Source of the DNA: Salvia splendens
Lineage: Eukaryota; Streptophyta; Magnoliopsida; Lamiales; Lamiaceae
Direction: 5' to 3'
NCBI RefSeq assembly: GCF_004379255.2
Contig: NC_056042.1
Coordinates: 14,803,901-14,867,900 of the forward strand
DNA: 64,000 nt
Shown here: positions 44,724 to 56,799 of the stretch, in pieces
Position numbering within the stretch: position 1 is the first letter of the stretch
How the letters are laid out: each line of letters begins with the position of its first letter
Position numbers and translations under genes: made by a program
Notes under the pieces: generated by a model
Databases searched by the model: none
Seen by the model: only the letters and a program-made list of their open reading frames with translations
Told to the model about the DNA's origin: nothing

Positions 44724-47272
44724 TGTAACACCCGTACTTTTAAGTACTAAAGTAAAGCATGTCATGAAATAATTAATAAAATTTTAATTATGCATGTTAT
44801 GTTTCTCGTTAATGTGCTTGGGAATGAAGTATGGTATTTATGTGATGATGTGATTTTGGGACGTCCTTTTTATGTAATTGTGGAACTTTAGGAGACGTGT
44901 GAATGTCTCGTTAAAGTAATGGTGACGATATTGCTGTACTTAGCATAATGAATGAGATGGTTGAGATGGAACTTTTAGAGAACGGCGCGCGTGGACCAAG
45001 GAACGGTCGAGGAATTTATATTTGGAACAACACCACATATAAATTGTGACGCCGGGCGATTTTTAATCTTTGTGAAGAACAAGATAACGAAATTAAATAA
45101 GGTTCCGTGAATTTTAATTATTGAGAGAAATGCGAGAATGCAAAGTATATATATATTTGGGCTTCTCAATTAAATTAGAGGCCAAATGTTTATATATAAA
45201 AATGGCTTTGGGCCATAACAATTTAAAAGTCTAAACCAATTGATAATATTATACAAACTTGGGCTTACAATCAATTTAGCCCAAAACAATCCAATTAATT
45301 TGGGAGCCCATATCATTCCAAACAAAATGGGAGCAAGCCCAAGAATTCTTTTCTTCTTCCTTCTTTCATTCCCCTCTCGGCCGAATGCTTCCATGTAGAC
45401 TCTCTACTTCCAACTCTCTTCACCTTCCATCTTCCTCAATTAACTCTACAAAGAAATCAAGAGTCGCCCAAGAGTTAAACTTATTTATCTTCCACTACTC
45501 TTCTACTTCAACATCTCAAGAAAGAAAAAAAAAATTTGAGAGAGAGGGCCGAGAGATAGAGTGAGAGCCGAAAGAGAAGGAAGTAGGATTTGCTACCATT
45601 CTTGCTCCTCCACCACCAAGTTCAATCCTTCTTAAGGTATAATCTTTTTTCAATCCCCAAAGCATGAATTTTTGTATATATATATTTACATCATCTCATA
45701 ATTCACCTCCCACAAGTAATTCAAACATGTCAACAACTAAAAATCAATCGAACATCGCCGTACTTAACTTTGTAATAAAAACGTACCTTACGGGTTGTTT
45801 CGGGGCTGTTCGGGTGGAGTGCGTTGCTGATCGGAGTTGTTTCGGGTCAAATCGGAGTGGTTCGGGGCGGTGGCGACATCAGGGGCTGACTACCGGGGGG
45901 GCTGGACCCCGTTGCTAACGGCGGCTGGCGGAAGGGAAGGAGCCGGCGACAGCAGTTGTGCTGTCCGGCGACAGCAGCTGTGCAGTCCGGCGACTCCAGC
46001 AGCGACCGGCGACTCCAGCGGCGACGTCAACGCGACGGATCCCTCGGTGGAATTGAGCCGACGATTCCGTGGTGAGATGGAAGACGAAGGAGGAGAATCC
46101 TCAATTCCCCGATTTTTGTCGACGGGATTTGGGAGGAGAAAAGCGAGAGATAAGGATAGAGAGGGAGAGAGGTGTGGAGAGGGTAGAGTAGGACTTCGCC
46201 CTTTGTTTGTTTCTAGTTAGTTGGGTCTTTGTTTTTTTGTTTGGGCCGTATAATTTAATTGAAAGCTTATTTAAAGTTTGGGCTCTCTTTTATTTTGATG
46301 GGGCTTATTAATTAAATAGAAGATATAAGATGGGGAAATAATTATGTTTTAGGCCGACTACCGGAGGAAAGAATGGGTGTAAGCGGTCGAACGACGTCGC
46401 ACGTGACGCCTTGGGCAGCCGCCGAATAATCGGAAATGCACGAAAACCAAGAAAATGAAATAAAAGACTTTAATTAGAGTGCATGAATTCTAAATGTCTT
46501 CGTTATTGAGATTGATGTGTACTTTATGTTTTTGTTCTGAAAAGGTGGTTCGCACGCCCGCTAACGTCGGAACGAGAAGCTTAAGGAAATTTCTAAGCTT
46601 TTGAGGTGGGCTTTATTGCTTAAACTCTTTATTTGCAAATGATATGTTTAAGGTGAAATAAGGGTGGTTTAAATATTATGTCATGCCGTACTTTATGTTT
46701 TGAATTGCCTATCTGATTGTCTTCTAGAATAATGTTCTACTAAACTTTGATGGTTAACGAATTCGGGCCTAACTAGGGTCTAAGCCCTACTTAGGCTAGT
46801 GCACTGATGGGGATCGTGAGCAGTCCCTTAGGGGCTTGACATAATTTTATCGATAAATGTATTTCGGGCATGAGTTCACTGAGTGCATCAAGTACTCAGC
46901 CCCTGCATATGTTTTCCCTATGTGCAGGTTGAGCGTGGACGGGAGGCGGAGGATGTTGAGCATTTGACCGAGACCATATTCAATAAATGTTTCGGTTGCT
47001 ATTGTGTCTTCATACATAGTAGTAGCTAACTCTCAATTGCTTCCGTTACTCTATGTTTTACGAACTCCTATATTTTTCTATAATTCGTTGGACTACTTTT
47101 GTTCGAACTATGTTGTTTCGTGAACTAAAACTATGATTTGATAATGAAGTTTCGACTGTCGATCTACATGTTGTACCCCTTTGATAGTTTTCCCCCTTCT
47201 TCCCCGCTTCTTAATTCCCCCATTAGTCGTGACCCACCGTGCTTCCTAGCCTTAGGAAGTGCGGTCGTGACA
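44724..47272 (+). repeat. 5' LTR of the Tekay-like element
   Basis: 2549 bp, TGTAACACCCG...GCGGTCGTGACA. TATA-like TATATAAA at 45191-45198. Compared with the 3' LTR it lacks about 180 bp near 46830 and has a longer GC-rich repeat near 45950. Confidence 0.93.
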
Positions 47273-47275
47273 GAA

Positions 47276-47287
47276 TGGTATCAGAGC
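47276..47287 (+). other. Initiator-Met primer-binding site
   Basis: TGGTATCAGAGC, 3 nt after the LTR end. Confidence 0.95.
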
Positions 47288-47861
47288 CAATTTTCCTTCC
47301 GCTCTGGACCGAGAGTCTTTTATTCAATCTAGTCTAGACTCGTTTCGCTAGACTAAAAGAGTATTCATTGAAGACTCCACATTCCGTCTCGCCGCGCTCA
47401 ACAAGAAAGAAGGTAAAAAGTTTTGAACCGAGGCAGTTGGACGTGATGATGAATGGGATATGATTGAGATGTAGACTTCAAATGCCTTAGACGTAGGCTA
47501 GTCACATACATGCGGACTATTTCCTTTTAAGGCAATATATGTATCGATGGAACAAATGGGGCATAGAAAATAGCGAATCCCAAAGGATGATGAGATGACA
47601 AGACAAGGATAACCTTGTGAAGCGCGACTCGCGCTAGATCGAAAGATTGACGAGATTGCGAGTCACTACGTTCCCAATACACGAACATCTATCCTTAGAT
47701 GATAACTTAAAAAGAAAGAATTGTTATGACCCTTTTCTGTATGGTAACCGGCAGGTTTACACACGGTAGCACGTATGACGTTATCTACACGTATTTACCC
47801 TTCTCTACACTGTTTTGTTTCTTTTCGTCGATTCGTACTAAGGAAACTTACTTTCATGTAG

Positions 47862-48330
47862 ATGGCGATTATGATTCACGCACCGCTAAGGGGCAGGTAC
47901 GTCAAGAATGGGCTGCGAGCTGTGGAACTGTGCTGGGAGTTCGAGAGAGACGAGAGGGCCCCTTTGATGTCATACGTTTCTGACTACTTGGCACTATGGA
48001 GGGATGCCCATGGGTATGGAGTGAAACACTACGAGGGCATAATGAGGTTGATTGATGGTTTACCGGCGCCTGGGGATGCGCACCTCCGCACCTCCCGTGA
48101 CGGAAGTCCTTGTTGTCGATAAGCATATCGACGTAGCTACCTATGTGAGGGAGAACGATGAGGAAGAGGAGGAAGAAGATCCTCTTGAAGATGAGGGGGA
48201 ACCCCTTGAAGATGAGGAGGATCCCATGGAGGAAGAAGATGATCCCGACGAGGATGAAGAACCTCTTGAAAGGGAGATTGAAGTTGAAAGCGAGGAAGGG
48301 GCGAATGTTGAAAGAGCACCCGAGGAGTAG
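47862..48330 (+). pseudogene. Extra ORF upstream of gag with an acidic tail
   Basis: Two overlapping frames. The first (47862-48122, 86 codons) reads MIHAPLRGRYVK...YLALWRDAHGYGVKHYEGIMRLIDGLP, a compact helical-looking piece. The second (from 48052) ends in a run of Glu/Asp with DEEEEEEDPLEDEGEP-like repeats up to the stop at 48328-48330. A shift near 48090 probably joins them. Some plant Tekay-like elements carry a small ORF between the primer site and gag; I recall no function. The position, 270 bp before the gag start, fits such an ORF. Confidence 0.45.
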
Positions 48331-48598
48331 AGTTCCTTTTCCAGTTTTCTTAGTTTTTTTGATGTTTTGTTTTAACGAACTACGTAATGTTTTCTTTTGA
48401 GTTTTCGGTTGTACTTGTTGCAAAGACCTTGTTGAAACAGGTTTTGTTTTAAGTTATAAAATTTCTGTTGTTTTACTGTTGTGCTCGTTTTACTTTGATA
48501 TGTATGGAAAACTTGTGAAATCATTTTTGGAAAGGTTGTGTGGTGTGGTGTGGTGATGGTAAATTCGGACTTTTGTACTGACGCGTGTGTTAAACAGA

Positions 48599-51500
48599 AT
48601 GTCTCCCCGACGCGCAGCAGTTCATCATGAAAACGAGGCCTCCCGTGTTTGATGAACTGCCAGTAATGAGACCCAAAGTAATGAGACCCAAAGTAGTGTA
48701 GTCCTAAAGGACAACCACCACCACCACTACCACCATCTCCGCCACCACCACAGCCGGAACGAAATATCGAGAAGGAATTTTGAAAGGAACGCCCTCCCGT
48801 GTTTGATGGAATGGGAGATCCGGCCAAGGCTGAGACCTGGATTCAGGTCATAGAGCGCATTTTCAAGTTCCTGAGGTGCACCGATCAGGAGCGCCTATCG
48901 TGCGTGACCTACCAGCTCACTGGGTCCGCGGAATTTTGGTGGGAGACCAAGTAGCGGACGATGACGCGTGAACAACTAGACGCCCTGACATGGTAAGACT
49001 TCAAGGAGGAACTATATGATAAGTATATCCCGAGGAGTTAACGCAAGGCGAAGGAGGCCGAATTCTACAATCTGAAGCAAGGGCGGATGACAGTGACGGA
49101 ATATGACCGTGCCCTATGCGATATGTCTAGATATGCACCGGAGCAGGTGAATACTGACGAGAAAATGGCGGAGAAGTTTTGTGCCGGTCTGAGGCATGAA
49201 ATAAGAATGGCTTTGGCATGCCGTGGAAGGCTCTCGTATGCTGAGTCACTGTCTCGTGCATTGGACGTGGAGGAAGCAATGCCACGAGAAAAGACAGCAA
49301 CGCCTACTACCCCAACACCACCTACACCACAACAGAATTTTCGGGACAAGAGAAAGTGGGACGGGAACCGAGAATCCTTTGACAACAAGAGGTTCCAAGG
49401 CACCCCAAACTCTGCACGGGGCAAGGGAAAGCAAACTACTCCATATCAAGGTGGAGAGTACCGTCAGAAAGCACCTCCCTGCGCCAAGTGCCAGAAGAAT
49501 CATATGGGGGAGTGCAGAAACGGGGCGAATGTATGCTACAAGTGTGGTGGAGTTGGACACTTCGCCAAAGAGTGCCCGAACAACAATAACGCTGGAGTTG
49601 GGGGAACACCAAATGGGCCTCGAGGGAATCCTACACCACCTCAGCAGCCGCAACAGCGTCGCCAACCATATCCCACTCAAGGTAGGGCCTATACTTTGGG
49701 ACGCAAACAAGCTAAAGCCGCACAGGGAGACCCGAAACAGGATAATTTGGCAGGTATGGGAACACTACTTGACATGCCTGTTGTTGTTCTGTTTGATACG
49801 GGTGCATCACACTCCTTTATATCCCACTCCTGCGTAGATGCTTTAGAACTTCCTGTTGATGAACTTGAACATAAGATGAACGTGAACTCACCCGTAGGAG
49901 GCCTTATAGACATCTCACGATCTTGCTCGAACATAGAATTTATGGTGGGAGAACTTAGCTTAGTGGCTCACAACCTACATGTAATGCCAATGGATAACGT
50001 TGACATTATTTTGGGGATGGACTGGCTAGCTGAAAACTATGCCACTATTCGATGCCAAGAGAGACGAATCTCGTTACAAACCCCGGGGAAGGAACCCACT
50101 ACCTTCCACGGGATTTCAATGAATCAGCGGACTTGTGTAATATCGGCACTTCAAGCAACTACGATGATTAGAAAGGGGCATTCTGCCTATCTCGTTTACC
50201 TGCAAGGACATGACAAGAAAGAAAGAAAAGTTGAAGATGTGGCGGTAGTACGTGAGTTCCCCGACGTTTTTTCTGACGCTTTGCCAGGACCGCCGCCTGA
50301 TCGACAGTTGGAGTTTACTATCGATCTGGAACCAAGAGCCGCACCTGTATCGAAGGCACCTTATAGGATGGCACCTAAAGAGTTGGAAGAACTCAAAATT
50401 CAGCTACAATAACTTTTGGACTCGGGTTTCATCAGACCCAGTGTATTGCCGTGGGGAGCACCTGTGCTTTTTGTGAAGAAGAAAGACGGAACGCTGAGAA
50501 TGTGCATAGACTATCGGGAATTGAACAAATTGACCCTCAAGAACAAGTATCCTCTGCCGAGAATAGATGACCTGTTTGACCAACTCAGGGGAGCAGGGGT
50601 ATTTTTGAAAATGGATTTAAGGTCGGGATATCACCAGTTGAGGGTACGAAGATAAGATATACCCAAGACGGCGTTCCGAACAAGGTATGGGCATTATGAG
50701 TTTGTAGTAATGCTGTTTGGACTGACAAATGCACCTGCGGTATTCATGGACTTAATGAATCGAGTATTCCATCCATACTTGGACAAGTTCATCCTGGTGT
50801 TCATATATGATGTGCTGGTTTACTCGAAAAATGAAAAAGAACATGAGGAGCACTTAAGGATCATTCTAGAGACACTGAGAACGGAAAAGTTGTACGCCAA
50901 GTTCAGTAAGTGTGATTTCTGGCTAAAGGAAGTAAACTTTTTGGGGCATATTGTGACCGCCGAAGGGATTCGAGTTGAGCCTGCAAAGGTGGAGGTCGTA
51001 CAACAATGGAAGGCGCCAAAGACCCCAAATGAGATTCGGAGTTTCCTGGGTCTGGCAGGATACTACCGAAGATTTATCGAAGGATTTTCCAAAATTGCAA
51101 GGCCGATGACCCAACAACTGAAGAAGGGGACCAAGGTCAATTGGACACCGGAATGTGAGGTTAGTTTTCAGTTGTTGAAAGAGAAGTTGACCACTGCACC
51201 TATCCTAGCCGTGCCAGAGCCGGGAATAGATTATGTGGTTTACACTGACGCGTCTAAGGTTGGACTTGGATGTGTTTTGATGTAGAACGGTAAGGTGATT
51301 GCTAATGCTTCACGTCAATTGAGGCCACACAAGCTAAACTACCCCACTCATGACTTGGAATTAGCAGCCGTTGTGCATGCATTGAAGATTTGGAGGCACC
51401 ATCTCTACGGAGTTCGGTGTGAGATCTTTACTGATCACAAGAGCCTAAAATACTTCTTTGAGCAGAAAGACTTGAACATGAGGCAACGCAGATGGCTCGA

Positions 51501-52338
51501 GCTAGTCAAGGATTATGACTGTGGCATTAACTATCATCCGGGCAAAGCAAACGTAGTGGCACATGCACTGAGCCGAAAAGCCAAACCACAATTGGCTACC
51601 TTTCTCACTCAAGAAGAAGATTTGATTCGCGAATTTAGCAAAATGCGCTTGGAAGTGGTGAGAGCTCCGGAGACCGTAAAAGGAAAAATGGCTACCTTGG
51701 TAATTGCACCCAATCTGCGAACAAGGATAAGAGAAGGTCAAAGAAATGATAAAGATTTGGAGAAGGTTCGACTATGCCCTTACCTACGAGGGAAGACTAT
51801 GTGTGCCGAATGACGAAGGACTTCGAAATGATATTTTGACTGAGGCACACGAGACTCCATATACCGCTCATCCTGGAAGTACAAAGATGTACCATGACCT
51901 GAAAGGATCATTCTGGTGGGATGGAATGAAGAGGGACATAGCTTCATTTGTGGAGAAATGCTTGGCTTGCCAACAAGTAAAAGCTCTGCATCAACGACCC
52001 TATGGGAAGCTGCAACCGCTAGAGATCCCGGAATGGAAATGGGAACACATCGCCATGGATTTTGTGACGGGTTTACCAAAAACTCGACAAGGGAATACTG
52101 CCATCTGGGTAATCATAGACCGCCTCGCTAAGAGTGCGCATTTTATACCTATTCCCATGACTCATGAATCCGACAAGCTAGCCCGGATTTATGTGAGAGA
52201 AATCATTCGACTACATGGAGTGCCAGTAACAATCACATTGGACCAATACACAAGGTTCACTTCAAGATTTTGGATAAGTCTGCAACGAGAGCTTGGTACT
52301 CGACTAAATTTTAGTACTGCTTTCCATCCACAAACTCG
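48599..52338 (+). pseudogene. Tekay/Del-like gag-pol, six in-frame stops and truncated integrase
   Basis: Parts in order: gag start ATG 48599 (MSPRRAAVHHENEA); gag core (FWWETK, YDKYIPRS, MTVTEYD...FCAGLRHEIRMALA); zinc knuckle CYKCGGVGHFAKEC near 49535; protease LFDTGASHSFIS near 49790; RT with [29 protein letters not shown]; RNase H with [12 protein letters not shown] and [11 protein letters not shown]; integrase with the H2C2 finger (HPGSTKMYH...CLACQQVK) and MDFVTGLPKT, ending at AFHPQT. In-frame stops: 48952, 48994, 49039 (gag), 50410, 50653, 51283 (pol); a frameshift near 51765. The RT active site reads FIYDV at 50800-50814, so the first catalytic Asp is Tyr. The C-terminal third of integrase, with its catalytic Glu, is absent. 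The element cannot move by itself. Confidence 0.95.
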
Positions 52339-55021
52339 ACTAAATTAAAGCATGTCATGAAATAATTAATAAAATTTTAATTAAGCATGCTATGTTTCTC
52401 GTTAATGTGCTTGGGAATAAAGTATGGTATTTATGTGATGATGTGATTTTGGGACGTCCTTTTTATGTAATTGTGGAACTTTAGGAGACGTGTGAATGTC
52501 TTGTTAAAGTAATGGTGACGATATTGCTAAACTTAGCATAATGAATGAGATGGTTGAGATGTATATTTTAGAGAACGGCGCGCGTGGACCAAGGAACGGT
52601 CGAGGAATTTATATTTGGAACAACACCACATATAAATTGTGACGCCGGGCGATTTTTAATCTTTGTGAAGAACAAGATAACGAAATTGAATAAGGTTCCG
52701 TGAATTTTAATTATTGAGAGAAATGCGAGAATGCAAAGTATATATATATATTTGGGCTTCTCAATTAAATTAGAGACCAAATGTTTATATATAAAAATGG
52801 CTTTGGGCCATAACAATTTAAAAGTCTAAACCAATTGATAATATTATACAAACTTGGGCTTACAATCAATTTAGCCCAAAACAATCCAATTAATTTAGGA
52901 GCCCAATTCATTCCAAACAAATGGGAGCAAGCCCAAGAATTCTTTTCTTCTTCCTTCTTTCATTCCCCTCTCGGCCGAATGCTTCCATGGAGACTCTCCA
53001 CCTCCAACTCTCTTCACCTTCCATCTTCCTCAACTAACTCTACAAAGAAATCAAGAGTCACCCAAGAGTTAAACTTATTTATCTTCCACTACTCGTCTAC
53101 TTCAACATCTCAAGAAGAAAAAAAAATTTTGAGAGACAAGGCCGAGCGATAGAGTGAGAGCCGAATGAGAAGGAAGTAGGATTTGCTACCATTCTTGCTC
53201 CTCCACCACCAAGTTCAATCCTTCTTGAGGTATAATCTCTTTTCAATCCCCAAAGCATGAATTTTTGTATATATATATTTACATCATCTCATAATTCACC
53301 TCCCACAAGTAATTCAAACATTTCAACAACTAAAAATCAATCGAACATCGCCGTACTTAATCGAAACCGCGAAAGAACTTAACTTTGTAATAAAAACATA
53401 CCGTGTGGGTTGTTTCGGGGCTGTTCGGGTGGAGGGCGGGACTGATCGGAGTTGTTTCGGGTCAAATCGGAGTGGTTCGGGGCGGTGGCGACAGCAGGGG
53501 CTGACTACCGGGGGGGCTGGACCCCGTTGTTAACGGCGGCTGGCGGAAGGGAGGGAGCCGGCGACTCCAGCAGCGACCGGCGACTCCAGCGGTGACGTCA
53601 ACGCGACGGATCCCTCGGTGGAATTGAGCCGATGATTCTGTGGTAAGGTGGAAGATGAAGGAGAAGAATCCTCAATTCCCCGATTTTTGTCGACGGGATT
53701 TGGGAGGAGAAAAGAAAGAGAGAAGGATAGAGAGGGCGAGAGGTGTGGAGAGGGTAGAGTAGGACTTGGGCCTTTGTTTGTTTCTAGTTAGTTGGGCCTT
53801 TGTTTTTTTATTTGGGCCTTATAATTTAATTGAAAGCTTATTTAAAGTTTGGGCTCTCTTTTATTTTGATGGGGCTTATTAATTAAATAGAAGATATAAG
53901 ATGCAGAAATAATTATGTTTTGGGCCGACTACCGGAGGAAAGAATGGGCGTAAGCGGCCGACCGACGTCGCACGTGATGCCTTGGGCAGCCGCCGAATAA
54001 TCGAAAATGCACAAAAACCGAGAAAATGAAATAAAAGACTTTAATTAGAGTCCATGCATTTTAAATGTCTTCGTTATTGAGATTGATGTGTACTTTATGT
54101 TTTTTGTTCCGAAAAGGTGGTTCGTACGCCCGCTAAAGTCGGAACGAGAAGCTATTTAAGGAAATTTCAAAGCTTTTGAGGTGGGCTTTATTGCTTAAAC
54201 TCTTTATTTGCAAATGATATGTTTAAGGTTAAATAAGGGTGGTTTAAATATTATGTCATGCCGTACTTTATGTTTTGAATTGCCTATCTGATTGTCTTCT
54301 AGAATAATGTTCTACTAAACTTTGATGGTTAACGAATTCGGGCATAACTAGGGTCTAAGCCCTACTTAGGCTAGTGCACTGATGGGGATCGTGAGCCGTC
54401 CCTTAGGTCGGTCAGTCAAGTGATCGAGTTTGTGGCCACATTCTCGTTTCACATGATGGTTATGATATGGTATATGATGGAAGATGACGATGACATGGTC
54501 CGCGCGGACACTATTTTATTTAAGGAATGATTTTAGTGTTTCTCGGCCTTTTAAAGTAAAACCTGAGTTTCACTCAATGACGGCTTGACATAATTTTATC
54601 AATAAATGTATTTCGGGCATGAGTTCACTGAGTGCATCAAGTACTCAGCCCCTGCATATGTTTTCCCTATGTGCAGGTTGAGCGTGAACAGGAGGCGAAG
54701 GATGTTGAGCATTTGACCGAGACCATATTCAATAAATGTTTCGGTTGCTATTGTGTCTTCATACATAGTAGTAGCTAACTCTCAATTGCTTCCGCTACTC
54801 TCAGTTTTACGAACTCCTATATTTTTCTATAATTCATTGGACTACTTTTGTTCGAACTATGTTGCTTCGTGATCTAAAACTATGATTTGATAATGAAGTT
54901 TCGACTGTCGATCTACATGTTGTACCCCTTTGATAGTTTTTCCCCTTCTTCCCCGCTTCTTAATTCCCCCATTAGTCGCGACCCACCGTGATTCCTATCC
55001 TTAGGAAGTGCGGTCGTGACA
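52339..55021 (+). repeat. 3' LTR fragment of the Tekay-like element
   Basis: Starts about 22 bp into the LTR at the shared word ACTAAA and runs to GCGGTCGTGACA. It contains the 180 bp missing from the 5' LTR (about 54410-54585). Confidence 0.93.
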
Positions 55022-55026
55022 ACAAT

Positions 55027-55512
55027 TGAACACAGAATAACCTCGAATTTATTTAGGAAAAAAAGATTGCATCTTTGATAGCAAAAAAGAATCAAGGTAA
55101 TTTGTAGGTAAATTCTCAATGAAGATACGGTGAAGAGATAAAAAAGGATATTAACAAAAATTAAAATATAATAAAGAATCAAAGATGAAATTAAAAATGA
55201 TAATTTTATTCCGGAAGGCATCAGCCTTAATTTCATGGTAATCATCGCGATCAAGATATCTGCTGAACCAAAACCATGAAAACTCTTCCCTAACCTGTTT
55301 GCCTCCCCAGTCAACAAAATTGTTGTAATTAATTCAGTTACATCACTCTCCGCATCTCCAAATCCAATCCAAATGCAATTTACACATTCATCAAACTCTT
55401 CTTCTACAATATATCCAAAGTGAACGTATTTGACATTGCAGATAAGAAAGTGAAAAAGAAACATTGATATGTAGATTTACAGTAATGGAAGAGAGGCAAT
55501 TTATGGTATAGT
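55027..55512 (-). other. MULE interior right of the retrotransposon
   Basis: Former 5' side of the transposase gene. A minus-strand open frame (55464-54913) runs across the duplication into the LTR; its part inside the MULE (FDECVNCIWIGFGDAESDV, LLTGEANRLGK) matches no family I know and may be a transposase leader exon. Confidence 0.35.
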
Positions 55513-55737
55513 TTCTGATTTTGAGAATTGAAGAAGAGAAGGTGAAATTGATTTGAAAGAATTGCACTGAATGAGAACACGAAAGGGAATTGAAGAAGAG
55601 AAGTGATGTTGATTTGGAGAATTGAAGAAGATGAGATGAATTGAATTGGATGAATTTCACATATTAAAAAATGGAAAGAGTAGGTGACGTGGAGAGAGAG
55701 AATGAATGGCGCTCAAGAGGCACTCACAATGAGCGCC

Positions 55738-55742
<5 letters not shown>
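55513..55742 (-). repeat. Right TIR of the MULE
   Basis: Complement of the left TIR, with about 12 extra bases near 55712-55724 (a partial duplication of GAGCGCC/GAGTGCC). Ends AATGAGCGCCCAAC before the (TA)n tract. Confidence 0.9.

Positions 55743-55804
<62 letters not shown>
55743..55804. repeat. (TA)n(GA)n microsatellite
   Basis: Some 20 TA units then GA units, between the MULE end and the MITE at 55805. Confidence 0.93.
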
Positions 55805-55805
<1 letters not shown>

Positions 55806-56091
55806 TCATGATAATCTACAAACCCTCTATAATACAAACTATACAAACTTTAGGCGTTGACATTGTTGACATTTCCCCTACTGACAGAATTTGTATTAGT
55901 CGTTGACATTGACATTCCCCCGAGTGACAGAATTTGTATTAGGCGTTGACATTCCCCCTAGTGACATAAATAGTATTAGGCGTTGACATTGACATATGAA
56001 TCACATTGCTAATCGTTGATTACTTACAAGGAGTGTGTAGGATTAAAGTATGTAGTTTGTATTATAGATAGGGGTTTGTATTTGATCACAC
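55805..56091. mobile_element. 287-bp MITE with about 45-bp TIRs
   Basis: The ends GTCATGATAATCTACAAACC and the complement of GGGGTTTGTATTTGATCACAC form an imperfect inverted repeat that includes CTATAATACAAACTA. The centre holds about three 40-bp tandem units with GGCGTTGACATT and TGACAGAATTTGTATTA. It is flanked by GA and CT/TA tracts. The superfamily is not resolved. Confidence 0.8.
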
Positions 56092-56156
56092 ATCTCTCTC
56101 TCTATATATATATATATAGACCTCTATATATATATAAGAGAGAGAGTAGTGATATA
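56092..56156. repeat. Compound CT/TA/GA microsatellite
   Basis: CTCTCT, TA and GA tracts between two mobile elements. Confidence 0.85.
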
Positions 56157-56799
56157 GGGCAAGTACTCCTTAAGTATATAACTAGAGAATAAATTTCAAC
56201 CACAAGATTAAGAAATCAAGGGTTGAAAAATCAGCTTAGGATTTCGAAACTGATCTAGAAAATTACTTCACAATATAAGTAGGTAGGGGTAAAATAGTCA
56301 TTTAACAAACAAAGCTGGGTAAAACATGAATCTCTCTCATTTAGAGAATTTTTCTTCAGCCCTCCTCTTCACCGCCGCCTCTAAGTGATCGGGGCTTCGC
56401 CGCCTCCACCAGAGCCGCTCGCGGCGGACGTCGTCGGCCAGTCCTCTGGCCCCAACTGGTCGGACCCACGACAGAGATTGCGGCAGTACTCATCAGATTT
56501 GGACTCTGATCGATTTGGTCCAAAATAAATGCTAGTAATTAAACAAACAAGCATGAATTCTGATTTTCTTGTGGGTGTGACGTGTTCGCATCAACAACCC
56601 AACTTCACATTGCATATCTATTCTAATGGGTCCCGCCGCTGAATTAAAACTAGTCTCTAATCGCCAGAATTCGTAGAATTTGTGCCTTTGTTGCTTCTGG
56701 ATTGCGGCGGAAACGAGCGATTGAGATTTGAGCAGGATATGGACGGAAAGATTTTTGACAAACTAATGGAAATTAATGGAAACGGGTGATGTTTCTGTG

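Larger units (their letters stand above)
44724..55021 (+). mobile_element. Tekay/Del-like Ty3/gypsy element, degenerate, inside the MULE
   Basis: 5' LTR 44724-47272, primer site 47276, gag-pol remnant 48599-52338, 3' LTR fragment 52339-55021. The flanks carry ACAAT on both sides (44719-44723, 55022-55026), a perfect target duplication. The chromovirus lineage is inferred from LTR style, integrase words and the extra ORF. A deletion joined the middle of integrase to about base 22 of the 3' LTR, removing the end of integrase, any chromodomain and the polypurine tract. Confidence 0.95.
40807..55742 (-). mobile_element. FAR1-type Mutator-like element (MULE) with long TIRs, carrying a nested retrotransposon
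   Basis: Inverted repeats of about 220 bp at 40807-41024 and 55513-55742 bound the element. Without the 10.3-kb insertion (44724-55021 plus the duplication) it is about 4.6 kb. A decayed FAR1/MULE transposase lies on the minus strand at 42773-44297. Both ends abut TA/GA microsatellites, so a 9-bp target duplication cannot be picked out with confidence. Confidence 0.85.

Noticed and set aside
48158..48400. Lys/Arg-rich frame opposite in phase to the acidic ORF
   Set aside because: It is the shifted reading of the Glu/Asp-codon run (GAA/GAG read as AAG/AGG) and has no independent support.
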